Source: Paludisphaera borealis (lineage in GTDB: Bacteria; Planctomycetota; Planctomycetia; Isosphaerales; Isosphaeraceae). From it: 64,000 bases of DNA. The notes under the pieces are model-generated. The model was not told the DNA's origin. It was given only the letters and a program-made list of their open reading frames with translations, and did no database searches. Position 1 is the stretch's first letter; every line of letters starts with the position of its first letter. Location: contig NZ_CP019082.1 of NCBI RefSeq assembly GCF_001956985.1, positions 1,240,001 through 1,304,000 on the forward strand, written 5' to 3'. Of the stretch, positions 7,431 through 17,311 are shown in pieces. The position numbers were made by a program, and so were the translations under genes.

Positions 7431-8972
7431 ATGAGTCGCGAGCGCGGAATCGTCTATCTGATCGGTGCGGGGCCGGGTGATCCCGGGTTGATGACGTTGC
7501 GAGGCGCCGACCGGCTGGGTCGGGCCGAGGTGGTCGTTTTCGACCATCTGGCCAGCGCGCGGTTGCTCGACCTGGCTCCGGCGTCGGCCTTGCGGATCTG
7601 CGCGGGGAAGTCGGTCGGCCACTGCACGCTCGATCAGAACGAGATCAACCAGACGCTCGTCGAGCACGCCCAGGCCGGGAAGGTGGTCGTCCGGCTCAAG
7701 GGGGGCGATCCGCTGGTCTTCGGGCGAGGGTCGGAGGAAGCGGCCGTTCTGCGGCGACACGGAATCCCGTTCGAGATCGTTCCGGGGGTGACGGCGGGGG
7801 TCGGGGCGACGGCCTACGCCGGAATCCCGGTCACTTGCCGGGGGGCCGCCTCGGCGGTCGCGTTCGTGACCGGGCACAGCGACCCCGAGGCGTCGGCGGG
7901 TCGTTCCGGAGTCGACTGGCCGGCCCTGGCCCGGTTTCCCGGCACGCTGGTCGTTTACATGGGCGTCACCCATCTCGACGCGATTTGCCGCACCCTGATC
8001 CGCGAAGGTAAACCGTCGGGCACGCCCGCGGCGATCGTCGAATCGGGCTCGCTGCCGTCGCAGCGGGTCGTCGCGGGAACGCTGGAGAGCATTACCAGCC
8101 TGGCCCGCGAGCGCCACGTTCGACCCCCTGCTCTCCTCGTCGTCGGCGAGGTCGTCGCCCGTCGCGGGGAGCTGGAATGGTTCGAGTCGTTGCCGCTGTT
8201 CGGCCAGCGGATCGTCGTCACGCGGCCTCGCGACGAGGCGGCCCGGTCGGCGTCGGCGCTCGAAGCGCTGGGGGCGGAAGTCGTGGTCGCGCCGACGGTC
8301 GAGATCCGTCAGATCGCCGACTCGGGACCGCTCGACGCGGCGATCGACCGGCTCGGGGACTACGACTGGCTCGTCTTCACCTCCGTCAACGGCGTCCGCA
8401 GCTTTCTCGAACGCCTTTTCGAGCGTGGGAAGGACCTCCGCGCGCTCGGGGGCGTCAAGCTCGCGGCGATCGGGCCGAGCACGGCCGAGGCGCTCGACCG
8501 GTTTCACCTCCGCGCCGACCTGATCCCGCCGTCGTTCCGTTCGGAGTCGCTGGCCGAGTCGCTCGCGGGCGTCGCGGCGGGCTCGCGGATCTTGCTCGCG
8601 CGGGCCGATCGCGGCCGGACGATCCTCAAGGACGAGCTGAGCCGGCTGGCGGATGTCGACCAGGTGGCCGTCTACCAGAACGCCGACGCTGACCAGCTTC
8701 CCGATTCCCTGATCGACCGCATCATGGACGGATCGATCGACTGGATCACGCTCTCCAGTTCGGCGATCACCGCGCGGCTGCACGCGCTCTTGCCGGAGCC
8801 CGCGCGGCGGAAGATCGGCCGGGAGATCAAGCTCGCCTCGATCAGCCCGATCACCACCCAGGCCGCGGCGAACCTCGGCTGGACGGTCGCCGCCGAGGCT
8901 TCGACCTACACCTGGGACGGCCTGATCGAAGCGATGACCCGGCAAGTCGCCGCCGGGCGGGCCCCGCTCTAG
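7431..8972 (+). CDS. Fused uroporphyrinogen-III C-methyltransferase / uroporphyrinogen-III synthase
   Basis: This 513-aa bifunctional protein joins CobA/SUMT (about residues 1-245) to HemD (about 255-513). The CobA half has the SAM-binding signatures VYLIGAGPGDPGLMTLRG at the N terminus, RLKGGDPLVFGRGSEE near residue 85, and YAGIPVTCRG followed by VAFVTGH. The HemD half has the typical alternating fold, with IVVTRPRDEA, DWLVFTSVNGV and the C-terminal ITLSSSAITARL. Together the two halves would close hydroxymethylbilane to uroporphyrinogen III and methylate it to precorrin-2 for siroheme or cobalamin. No dehydrogenase/ferrochelatase domain is present. The ATG at 7431 is preceded by GAAGAGACGCC. 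Such fusions are known in other bacteria. Confidence 0.93.
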   Translation: MSRERGIVYLIGAGPGDPGLMTLRGADRLGRAEVVVFDHLASARLLDLAPASALRICAGKSVGHCTLDQNEINQTLVEHAQAGKVVVRLKGGDPLVFGRGSEEAAVLRRHGIPFEIVPGVTAGVGATAYAGIPVTCRGAASAVAFVTGHSDPEASAGRSGVDWPALARFPGTLVVYMGVTHLDAICRTLIREGKPSGTPAAIVESGSLPSQRVVAGTLESITSLARERHVRPPALLVVGEVVARRGELEWFESLPLFGQRIVVTRPRDEAARSASALEALGAEVVVAPTVEIRQIADSGPLDAAIDRLGDYDWLVFTSVNGVRSFLERLFERGKDLRALGGVKLAAIGPSTAEALDRFHLRADLIPPSFRSESLAESLAGVAAGSRILLARADRGRTILKDELSRLADVDQVAVYQNADADQLPDSLIDRIMDGSIDWITLSSSAITARLHALLPEPARRKIGREIKLASISPITTQAAANLGWTVAAEASTYTWDGLIEAMTRQVAAGRAPL

Positions 8973-8999
8973 CCGTCGCCGACCGGTGCGGGGCGGCTA

Positions 9000-9182
9000 C
9001 TATCGGAGTTCGAGGATCGTCTCGACGCCCTGCCATAGCAGGAACGCGCCGCCGAGGATGAAAAGCACGTCCATCGCGATGTATTGCCCGAAGATTCCGA
9101 CGACGAGATCGAGCAGGAAAATCAGGATGATGATCGCAGCGACTCCGATCGCTGAGTACGTGATGACCTTCTCGGTCTCCAT
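9000..9182 (-). CDS. Small two-segment membrane protein
   Basis: This 60-aa protein has two hydrophobic segments (about residues 9-28 and 38-54) separated by a short loop, and an acidic C-terminal end. GGAG lies 9 nt before the ATG. The composition is clearly that of a membrane protein rather than a shadow frame. It is convergent with the CobA-HemD gene, 27 nt from its stop. I know no function; it could be a small membrane-stress or assembly protein. Confidence 0.6.
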   Translation of the reverse strand: METEKVITYSAIGVAAIIILIFLLDLVVGIFGQYIAMDVLFILGGAFLLWQGVETILELR

Positions 9183-9308
9183 ATCGCAAGGCTCCGCACG
9201 AGTAGGAAACAGCTTTCAACGTCTACAACTTACCACAATTCTCATGCGGAGCGAGGGGGACCGACCCTTGGTTTTCCGGCCGGCCGTCGCGAGTTGCGTT
9301 CGAGCGGC

Positions 9309-9866
9309 TCAACCCGGCCGAACCGGGATCGTCCGGGGGGCCGAGACCTGTCGTCGGGGTAAGCGGATGGTCAGGACGCCGTTGACGGTTTCCGCCTGGG
9401 CGGCGTCGAAATCGACCTCACCGGAGATCGCGACTTGGCGCAGGAACGATCCGAACCGGCGCTCGCGGAGCCGAAGGTGGGCGTCGGGACGCGCTCCGGG
9501 GGTTCTCGTTCCCCGGATAATGAGCAGGCCGTTGGCGACCGACAGCTCGACCTGGGACGCATCGACGCCGGGGATCTCGACGACGACCACGATTTCCTCG
9601 GGAGTCTCATAGACGTCCACCGGCGGGCTCCACGGACGACCGCCGGTCGGCTCGCGGTGGGGCCCCGGCTCGCCACCTGGACCGGCGAAGGGACCCGGCT
9701 CACCGCCCGGTCCGGGGCTGGGACCCGGTTCGCCGCCCGGTCCGTGGCTCGGTCCGGGTTGAAGGTATTCCTCGACGAACCGCCTGAACTCGTTTTGCAG
9801 CAGTTCAAACGGAATCCGCCGCTCGCGCCGCCACTGATTCGACCAGCTCATGTCGGGCTTCGTCAT
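9309..9866 (-). CDS. Hsp20/alpha-crystallin chaperone with Gly-Pro-rich linker
   Basis: This 185-aa small heat-shock protein is an ATP-independent holdase that keeps unfolding proteins soluble. The alpha-crystallin domain begins near residue 85 (PPVDVYETPEEIVVVVEIPG) and ends with the G-x-L motif as NGVLTIRLPR. Between an N-terminal helix (RIPFELLQNEFRRFVEEYL) and the domain is a linker made of three and a bit copies of a 10-residue Gly-Pro-Glu unit, encoded by 30-bp DNA repeats. GAGG lies 5 nt before the ATG. It is the last of three Hsp20 genes on the minus strand and is 279 nt from the next, so it may have its own promoter. Confidence 0.9.
   Translation of the reverse strand: MTKPDMSWSNQWRRERRIPFELLQNEFRRFVEEYLQPGPSHGPGGEPGPSPGPGGEPGPFAGPGGEPGPHREPTGGRPWSPPVDVYETPEEIVVVVEIPGVDASQVELSVANGLLIIRGTRTPGARPDAHLRLRERRFGSFLRQVAISGEVDFDAAQAETVNGVLTIRLPRRQVSAPRTIPVRPG
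9661..9760. repeat. 30-bp tandem repeat inside the hsp20 gene
   Basis: Three full units (9661-9690, 9691-9720, 9721-9750) and ten bases of a fourth follow each other in phase with the reading frame. Units differ at a few bases and encode a 10-residue GPxxGPGGEP repeat. Unit number could vary between strains by slippage. Confidence 0.85.
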
Positions 9867-10145
9867 GGGAACCTCGCTGTTGGGCGCCTGGTTGGGTTTC
9901 GCCTCTCACGCAGGGTTTCGGGTGGCGTGCTCAATACGAAACAGGAGCGCGGACGGATTCCGGCCACTGTCCGGAATGGTAGCCGACCTCCGTGAGGTCA
10001 GTCCTATGGTGAGCGATCGATTCTCGGCTATCACCGCGCAATCCATCATCCGCATCGAAGCTTATTCGCCGCCCTCGACCTCGATATTACGCTCTCCGCC
10101 CAAGGATGGATCCAGGGGCCTCCCCGGCTCGGCCGTTCTTTTTCA

Positions 10146-10568
10146 TCACGATTTGATTTCGATGCGTCGGGCGCGGGCTCGGTCGGCCTTGGGGAGGAAG
10201 ATCCGGAGCACGCCGTTCTTCAACTCGGCGGTGATCCGCTCGCGGTCGACCTCGTCGCTCAGGATGAACGAGCGGTGGTAGTCGCCCACCGGGTATTCCT
10301 GGTGAATCAGCCGGGCGGATTCCGGGGCCGGCGAATCGATCTTCGCGTAGAGGCTCAGGACGTTGTCTTCGAGCTGGATGTGGAGATTACTCTCCGTCGC
10401 CCCCGGAAGGTCGGCTTCGAGCGTCAATCCGTCGGGACCGTCGTGGATGTCGATGGGGGGAGTGAACGCCGGACGGGCTTCCTGGTCGTCGCCGGCCCGC
10501 GGCGGGCCGCCGGGCGGAGACGACGCCGAGCCCACCGCGACGCGGATCGAAGAATTCGGAACGCTCAT
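10146..10568 (-). CDS. Hsp20/alpha-crystallin chaperone
   Basis: This 140-aa small heat-shock protein has an alpha-crystallin domain from about residue 37 (PPIDIHDGPDGLTLEADLPG) to the G-x-L block KNGVLRIFLPKAD. The conserved EYPVGDYHRSF block stands in place of the usual E-R-x-Y-G-x-F-x-R-x-F stretch. The Ser/Pro/Gly-rich N terminus is short, and the C terminus is basic without an obvious I-x-I tail apart from IEIKS. AGGAG lies 9 nt before the ATG. It starts 63 nt after the stop of the upstream hsp20, so the two are probably one transcript. Confidence 0.92.
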   Translation of the reverse strand: MSVPNSSIRVAVGSASSPPGGPPRAGDDQEARPAFTPPIDIHDGPDGLTLEADLPGATESNLHIQLEDNVLSLYAKIDSPAPESARLIHQEYPVGDYHRSFILSDEVDRERITAELKNGVLRIFLPKADRARARRIEIKS

Positions 10569-10631
10569 GGCCGGAACTCCTGGAATCGGGCGCTGCTGGC
10601 GCGCTGAGTCGTCAGGTCACTTCAGGTCAGG

Positions 10632-11072
10632 TCAACTCGGGGAGGAGACCACGATATGTCGCGGTTTCGCACTTTCGGCCCTAGGCAGGCGCACCGTCAG
10701 AACGCCGTCGGCGAAATGCGCGGAGACCCGACTCTCGTCGATCCGGTCGGGCAACGTGACGGTTCGCGCCCAGCGGCCCATCACGCGCTCCTGGCGACGG
10801 TACGAGTCGTCCTTGACCCCTTCGGGGCGTTTCCGCTCGCCTCGCAGCGACAGGGTCTCGGACGTGACCGTCAGCTCCACCTCGTCGGCGCTCAGGCCGG
10901 GCAGTTGGGCCGAGAGCAGGTAGCCCTCTTCCGCGAGGTAGACGTTGATCGCCGGAAACTGCCGGATGTGACGCGCCGATTGAAACGGATCGAGACTCTC
11001 GAACAGCCTGCCCATCTCGCGGTGGAATTCTTGGAAAGGATTCCAACCCTCTTGCCAGTTCGGACCATTCAT
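10632..11072 (-). CDS. Hsp20/alpha-crystallin chaperone
   Basis: This 146-aa small heat-shock protein is the first gene of the run of three. The N-terminal part (NPFQEFHREMGRLFESLDPF) is the usual amphipathic helix. The alpha-crystallin domain starts near FPAINVYLAEEGYLLSAQLP and closes with ADGVLTVRLPR. The sequence RQERVMGRWARTVTLP matches the conserved central strand, and IVVS at the end can serve as the tail motif. GGGAGG lies 6 nt before the ATG, a strong ribosome binding site. I see no CIRCE or ROSE-like element in the 279 nt upstream. Confidence 0.92.
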   Translation of the reverse strand: MNGPNWQEGWNPFQEFHREMGRLFESLDPFQSARHIRQFPAINVYLAEEGYLLSAQLPGLSADEVELTVTSETLSLRGERKRPEGVKDDSYRRQERVMGRWARTVTLPDRIDESRVSAHFADGVLTVRLPRAESAKPRHIVVSSPS

Positions 11073-11351
11073 GCCGCGCCTCCCGGAAGCTCGCGTCCCG
11101 TTGAGAAATCGAAAGACCCATTACGCAGAGCGTGTGCCAGAAGGAATACGGGCCTTGAGGCGGGCCTGCGACATCGCCTTTAACCGATTTAATCCGAACG
11201 AGTTGCGTTGCTCGATCGAGAGCCATGGGACGAGGGGCGGAGCGGTAGGAGGACCAACTCGCGAGTGCCTTTGTGGCAGTCGTGATTTTCGGCGGCTGTC
11301 GATCGGGCAGTCGTGTCGAAATGGCAGTCCGGAGGTGCGCAGTCGGCTCGA

Positions 11352-12884
11352 TCACCACGTGACGACGAGATCGCGAAGGATGGCCGTCGTATCACGAGGC
11401 GGCGCGAGCGTGAGCCATTGCGGGCTGTCCGGTTCCTCGTCGTACGGGTCGTCGACGGGCACGGGGACGCCGTCGACGAGCAGGGTCAAGCCGTTGAGGT
11501 TGCGGCACATGTAGATTCTATGCCACGACGGCGGCTCGTTGGGATCGAGCGCCGACGGGTCCAGGCCGGATTCGCCGAGTGCGGTCAGGGGATGATCGGA
11601 CAGGCGGATCTGCGCCAGCGCGGTGGAGGTTGCGAGGAGATCGGCCGTGAGCTGGAACGAGGGAGGCAGAGCCAGAGGCAGGACGGCGGGGGGCCGGCCC
11701 GGGACGAGCACGAATTGAGGGATGTTCAAGCTCGAGACCAGGGGGTCGCTGGGCCGGGCCGGGTGCAACAGGGCGGACGGGTCGAGCGGGGCGAGCAGCC
11801 GGAAACACGAGACGGCGATCGCGATGGCCATGAGGAGCGCGGGCATGACGATCGAGAACCACGGCGGGGGGTGGTCCTCGACCCGGAACGGGCAGTAGAG
11901 GAGCATGGCGACGCGCTGCAACAGCGGCGACTTGAACCCCCCCTTCCACCACGGAAACTGCGGGTCGCCGGCGGCGTCCTGGGTTTTCTTGGCCGACGCC
12001 TCGCCGGCCGAACGGACCGAGGCGAGGCCGACGAGCCATTGCGCATAGGCGGTCGAATCGCCGATCGGTCCGGCCGCTTTGCGGTCGGCCAGGAATTCCT
12101 GGTCGATCCGGAGTTGCGAGCGGAGCCACCAAAGATGCGGCAGGAAGAACCAGACCGCCTGCGATACGCTGGCCAGGGCGCTGAACCAGACGTCGCTGCG
12201 GTCGGCGTGCGCCAGCTCGTGAAGCAAGATCAGCCGCAACGAGTTGGGATCGACGTCGTCGTCGTCGAGCCGCTCGGGGATCAGGATGCAGGGCTGAACA
12301 AGGCCGCCGAGCACCGGGCCGCGCGGCCAGGCCGAGACGCGAAGCTTCGGGTACGGCGGCGGCCGGCCGAGGTCGGCGATCAACTCATCGAAGATTCGTC
12401 GCGTCGCGTCGCTGGGCTCGTTCGATCGTCGCAGCAGGCGGCGGAAGCCCCAGAGGCCCAGGCCGAACCAACCGATTCCGATCGTCGCGCCCCCAAGATG
12501 GACCAGCGTCAGGGCCCGGATCAGCGGCTCGCCAGCCGGCCACTCCGCGTCGGAATGCGTGCCGTGGCCGACGTCGTCGAGTCGCGCCCGGAATCGACGA
12601 CCCAGCAGGTCGTCGGTGGCGAACTGAGACGATCGAGGCAGCATCTGGGGGGGCATCACGCCGTTCCGCACCATCCAGTCGAGGGGATAAAGCCGAGGCA
12701 GCGGCGTGAAGACCACGAGCGGCAGCATCAGGAGGGCCGAATAGAAGCCCGTCTGCGCCAGCATGATCCGTCGCGAGGGCTGGCGGGTGAAAACCATGAG
12801 AACGACGACCAGGCTCAGCAGGATCGCGTTGGCGATCCCGGCGTCGATCAAGGTGCGGCTGAGGAGGTCGAGCACGGGCCACAT
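11352..12884 (-). CDS. M56-family (BlaR1-like) membrane metallopeptidase
   Basis: This 510-aa membrane zinc peptidase is of the M56 family, whose known members (BlaR1, MecR1) sense a signal and inactivate a BlaI-type repressor. Membrane segments are visible near residues 17-33, 42-62, 132-155 and about 315-335. The zinc site is HELAH at 222-226, followed by the third ligand region QEFLADRKA. The C-terminal 170 residues after the last segment are probably extracytoplasmic and do not resemble a penicillin-binding domain, so a beta-lactam signal is not implied. Its likely partner, the BlaI-type repressor, is directly upstream on the same strand. The ATG at 12884 has GGAAGA 6 nt before it. Confidence 0.88.
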   Translation of the reverse strand: MWPVLDLLSRTLIDAGIANAILLSLVVVLMVFTRQPSRRIMLAQTGFYSALLMLPLVVFTPLPRLYPLDWMVRNGVMPPQMLPRSSQFATDDLLGRRFRARLDDVGHGTHSDAEWPAGEPLIRALTLVHLGGATIGIGWFGLGLWGFRRLLRRSNEPSDATRRIFDELIADLGRPPPYPKLRVSAWPRGPVLGGLVQPCILIPERLDDDDVDPNSLRLILLHELAHADRSDVWFSALASVSQAVWFFLPHLWWLRSQLRIDQEFLADRKAAGPIGDSTAYAQWLVGLASVRSAGEASAKKTQDAAGDPQFPWWKGGFKSPLLQRVAMLLYCPFRVEDHPPPWFSIVMPALLMAIAIAVSCFRLLAPLDPSALLHPARPSDPLVSSLNIPQFVLVPGRPPAVLPLALPPSFQLTADLLATSTALAQIRLSDHPLTALGESGLDPSALDPNEPPSWHRIYMCRNLNGLTLLVDGVPVPVDDPYDEEPDSPQWLTLAPPRDTTAILRDLVVTW

Positions 12885-12981
12885 GGAGCGTCTTCCGGAA
12901 TCAGTCCGCCGCGCGAGTCTAAGTCGGCGAGCGGTCCGCCGAGTCTCCGTTGCTCGGAATGGTATGCGCGAGAAGTGGAAA

Positions 12982-13025
12982 GGGCCAGGAAAAGGTCCGT
13001 CGCGGCTGACGGTTTTTCCTGGCCC
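12982..13025. terminator. Strong hairpin between the blaI-type and M56 genes
   Basis: GGGCCAGGAAAA (12982-12993) pairs perfectly with TTTTCCTGGCCC (13014-13025). Inside, CCGTC (12997-13001) pairs with GACGG (13008-13012). On the minus strand CCCTTTCC follows, and on the plus strand TTATT follows. It could terminate part of the blaI transcript, so that the repressor is made in excess over the protease, or act as an RNA-processing site. Confidence 0.7.
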
Positions 13026-13072
13026 TTATTGGTTTCGGCGGGGCTGACGACGACGATTCGTGACTCGTCATG

Positions 13073-13507
13073 TCAAGCGTCTGCTTCGCTCGTCTCCGCG
13101 GCGGATTCGGCGGGCGGCAGCGTCGACTGCTTCTGCGCCTCGTCGATCATGGCGCGCAGCCGCTCGAGATCTTCCGCCGTGGGAGGCTTGGAGTCGAGCA
13201 ACGCGACCATCACCCGGTCGAGGGCTCCGTCGAACACGCGGTCGACGAATTTGCGGGTCAGCTCACGGATCGTTCGCTCCGAAGACTTCTTCGGATGGTA
13301 GATGAACGTCCGGCCTTCAACGACGTGGCGCACCAGGCCCTTCTTCTCCTCCATGATGTTGAGGAGCGTCTGAACGGTGCTGTAGGCCACGGGCCCCGTC
13401 TCGCGGTTCAGGTCTTCCTGAACGTCCCGGACGCTGGCCTGGCCCCGAGCCCACAAGATCTTCATGATCTCAAGCTCGCGATCGGTGACCATCTGTGTCT
13501 TGCGCAC
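13073..13507 (-). CDS. BlaI/MecI/CopY-family transcriptional repressor
   Basis: This 144-aa winged-helix repressor binds DNA as a dimer and is normally removed by cleavage by an M56 protease. The DNA-binding domain spans about residues 8-75 (ELEIMKILWARGQASVRDV, VAYSTVQTLLNIMEEKKG). The C-terminal dimerisation part ends in an Ala/Glu-rich tail. I choose the GTG at 13507, because GGAGG lies 5 nt upstream and the first residues RKTQMVTDRELEIMK match family starts; a longer frame upstream would add 21 odd residues. The M56 gene is 188 nt downstream on the same strand, separated by a strong hairpin. Confidence 0.92.
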   Translation of the reverse strand: MRKTQMVTDRELEIMKILWARGQASVRDVQEDLNRETGPVAYSTVQTLLNIMEEKKGLVRHVVEGRTFIYHPKKSSERTIRELTRKFVDRVFDGALDRVMVALLDSKPPTAEDLERLRAMIDEAQKQSTLPPAESAAETSEADA

Positions 13508-13709
13508 GTGAACCTCCGACGTATAACGGGAAAAACGAAAATGATCATTCACGTAACCTACCCCCCGCAAGGGGTCTACGCAAGCCTAAGCAAATCGGAA
13601 TAAACACGTCTCCAGGCGGTCTGCAACGGGTGTGGAAGGGAGTCCTTGCAAAATAGGGAGATACGTCGATCCGGCGGATGGCTTCCGACTTCAAAAATCT
13701 GCCGCCGAT

Positions 13710-14429
13710 CTATGCCGGATCGGCCGATTCGGCGACCTGACGCTTCACTTCTTCGAGCCGCCGTGCAAGCATGCCCGGGAATTTCGAGTACCACCGGCGG
13801 TTGAGCGGCGAGGGATGGGGCAACGGCCGCACGACGATCGTTTTGAACGGCGGATCGCCCTTCCCGGTCGCCGAGACCGGCAGTCGGCATGCGAACGTCG
13901 CGTCGAATCGGGCGTCGGTCCCCGCCGATTCGTCGAACCGTCCCCCTTCCGCATAAGGCTCGAACCAGCGGAAGGCCTCGGTCCCCAGGGTGATCACCTG
14001 CCCCCCTCGCCAGAAGCCGGCCAGCAGCGAGACGACGAACGGCCGGAACCGCGCGCGGACCGACTCGGCGTAGGCTTTGTTTCCTGGAGGCTTGAACGGC
14101 ACCGTATTGGTCAGAAGCGCATGATCCAACGCGTCTTCCAGCCGAGGCGGCTCTCCGGCGTTCGCCTTAGAAGGCCAGGCGGCGACGATCCCGGCGCGGA
14201 CCAGACGGCCCCCCGCGCCGATCAACGGCTGGCCGGCGGCGACCTCGTCGCGTCCCAGATCGCGCGCAAGAATGCAAACCGGCGCGTCGAGCGAGCCGGC
14301 GAACAGGATCGGCCTCCGGGGATCGCGTTCCACCCGTTCATACACCGGTTCGTCAACCGGGAACTCCTCGCGCCGCGCCTCGGCGGCGGCGGATTCGATC
14401 AGATCCTCGATCTTCTGGACTCGCGGCAC
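13710..14429 (-). CDS. Uracil-DNA glycosylase superfamily protein
   Basis: This protein of about 239 aa has the fold signatures of the UDG superfamily, which removes uracil from DNA at the start of base excision repair. Seen are LFAGSLDAPVCILARDLGRD (strand plus first motif), then PLIGAGGRLVRAGI, which matches the glycine-rich motif of family 4/5 enzymes, LLTNTVPFKPPGNKAY, and near the end the HPS motif (PLPHPSPLNRRW). I place the start at the GTG at 14429 with GGGAGG 5 nt before it; the frame stays open far upstream but with a shadow composition. No Fe-S cysteine pattern is obvious, so the subfamily is open. Confidence 0.8.
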   Translation of the reverse strand: MPRVQKIEDLIESAAAEARREEFPVDEPVYERVERDPRRPILFAGSLDAPVCILARDLGRDEVAAGQPLIGAGGRLVRAGIVAAWPSKANAGEPPRLEDALDHALLTNTVPFKPPGNKAYAESVRARFRPFVVSLLAGFWRGGQVITLGTEAFRWFEPYAEGGRFDESAGTDARFDATFACRLPVSATGKGDPPFKTIVVRPLPHPSPLNRRWYSKFPGMLARRLEEVKRQVAESADPA

Positions 14430-14551
14430 GACGGCCTCCCTCGGTTCGCGGAGTGGTCGTCTGCCAGTATAAGAGGCGAATCCCCCGAAGGCTCCGTGTT
14501 TCTTCCCCGAGGAGCCGGTCTTGCACGCCGTCGTGCGGCACGCGCTCGCTT

Positions 14552-14911
14552 TCAGAACAGGATCGAGATGATCAGGACGATCGCCAGGGCTTCCTGGAAG
14601 TCGATCGGTCGAACCGGCGCGATCTGCGCGACCAGGCGCCGCCAGAACGCCTGGACGAAGCCGGCCGAGATCAGCATGAGGACGGTGAATCGCACGAAAT
14701 CCAGTGCGGAACTCAGAATCAGGCCCGCGACGGGGAAGTTCTGAGCCTTCTCCGAAAGGAACAGAAACTGGAACAGGCCCCAGAGAGTGGAATAGGCGAA
14801 CAGCGCCAGGTTGAACCCCGGAGTGATCCCCTTGGGAACATCCCACGCGACCGTGGTGGACGACTTCGCTCCGGCGGCCTCGCTCGGTTCGAGTTCGGAG
14901 ATGTACGGCAT
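14552..14911 (-). CDS. Hypothetical small membrane protein
   Basis: This protein of about 119 aa has a polar N terminus of some 35 residues (MPYISELEPSEAAGAKSS) and then three hydrophobic segments, near residues 38-56, 65-85 and 103-118. The ATG at 14911 is chosen because GAGGTG lies 9 nt upstream; the frame remains open above it but encodes an Arg-rich shadow. No family is recognised. It lies upstream of the UDG-like gene on the same strand, 122 nt away, and may be in the same transcript. Confidence 0.65.
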   Translation of the reverse strand: MPYISELEPSEAAGAKSSTTVAWDVPKGITPGFNLALFAYSTLWGLFQFLFLSEKAQNFPVAGLILSSALDFVRFTVLMLISAGFVQAFWRRLVAQIAPVRPIDFQEALAIVLIISILF

Positions 14912-15183
14912 GTCTCGAATCACCTCGCCGGGCGAAAAGATGCTTCGGAATTCGATCTGGCCCTTCCTCCATTCGGATCTGGACCGCCAATCTTGTCTCA
15001 TCCTCGAAATTCCCACCGAAGTCTCCGAAAACCCTTCCTCGGTTTCGCCGGTCGCGTCCAATCCGACGCATACTCTCCTATAGCGAGACCGTCCGAGCCC
15101 CCGGCGGCGATCGCGGCGCGCCTGCACACAAGCCGCCCGATAGCGAGCCGAGGTCGTCATGGGCCGCGCCGCGCGAATTCTCG

Positions 15184-15670
15184 CCAAACGAAGCCAATTT
15201 CGTCGGATCGGAAAAACGATGCGGAATCCGGAGTTGGAGTGGAATTCAGGTGGCGTCCGGAGTCAAACGAACCCAATCCCTCACGGGCTGGACCGGAGAC
15301 CGACGGCGGAGGACCAGGCTGCGAATCGGGGCGAACGAACCCAATGTCGACACGGCGGAAAACCGTGGCTTGCGCAGGCCGCCGCCATCAAGTCGGGCCG
15401 CGAATGTCGCCAAACAGAGCCAGTTTGCGATAGGACGCAAAGTCTTTAAAGATCAAGAGTTTCAGTGAGAAACCAGGCTGCGCGGGATCGCAAATGAACC
15501 CAATTTCGGAGCGGGTCGCCCGGCGGTCGGACGTGCGAGGCGTCAGGGTTGGTGGGGACCGCGCCGAGGGGCATTGGGTCCGGGTGTCGAGAACCCTTGG
15601 AATTTCTGGTAGAATCCCGTGCCGGGGCAGTGAACGCCAAACCGACGACGAAACGAGCCGAACGAAGCCA

Positions 15671-15682
<12 letters not shown>
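15184..15682 (+). repeat. Degenerate repeat array with a core resembling CGAACGAACCCAATTTCG
   Basis: Six copies of a short core (AACGAAGCCAATTTCG or AACGAACCCAAT, with substitutions) start near 15187, 15265, 15332, 15411, 15491 and 15659. They are spaced about 78, 67, 79, 80 and 168 (two units) bases apart. Copies at 15187 and 15411 share extra upstream sequence (GCCGCG, GAAT, CGCCAAAC). Copies at 15332 and 15491 share ACCAGGCTGCG about 20 bases before the core. A possible inverted core (ATTGGGTCCG) is at 15572. The last copy overlaps the cimA start codon. The 272 nt before the array (14912-15183) hold no gene I can support. Confidence 0.7.
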
Positions 15683-17296
<1,614 letters not shown>

Positions 17297-17311
17297 TCGG
17301 GAGCATCTGAC

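Noticed and set aside
7137-8945. A 602-codon minus-strand frame that includes the palindromic repeat
   Set aside because: It is antisense to the U32 end and the CobA-HemD gene. The SPARGEG-like words come from translating the repeat, a known source of false proteins.
13710-15071. UDG-like gene and upstream frame as one 453-aa protein
   Set aside because: Upstream of 14429 the frame runs antisense-like through the membrane-protein gene at 14552-14911 and loses protein character; GGGAGG before GTG 14429 decides the start.
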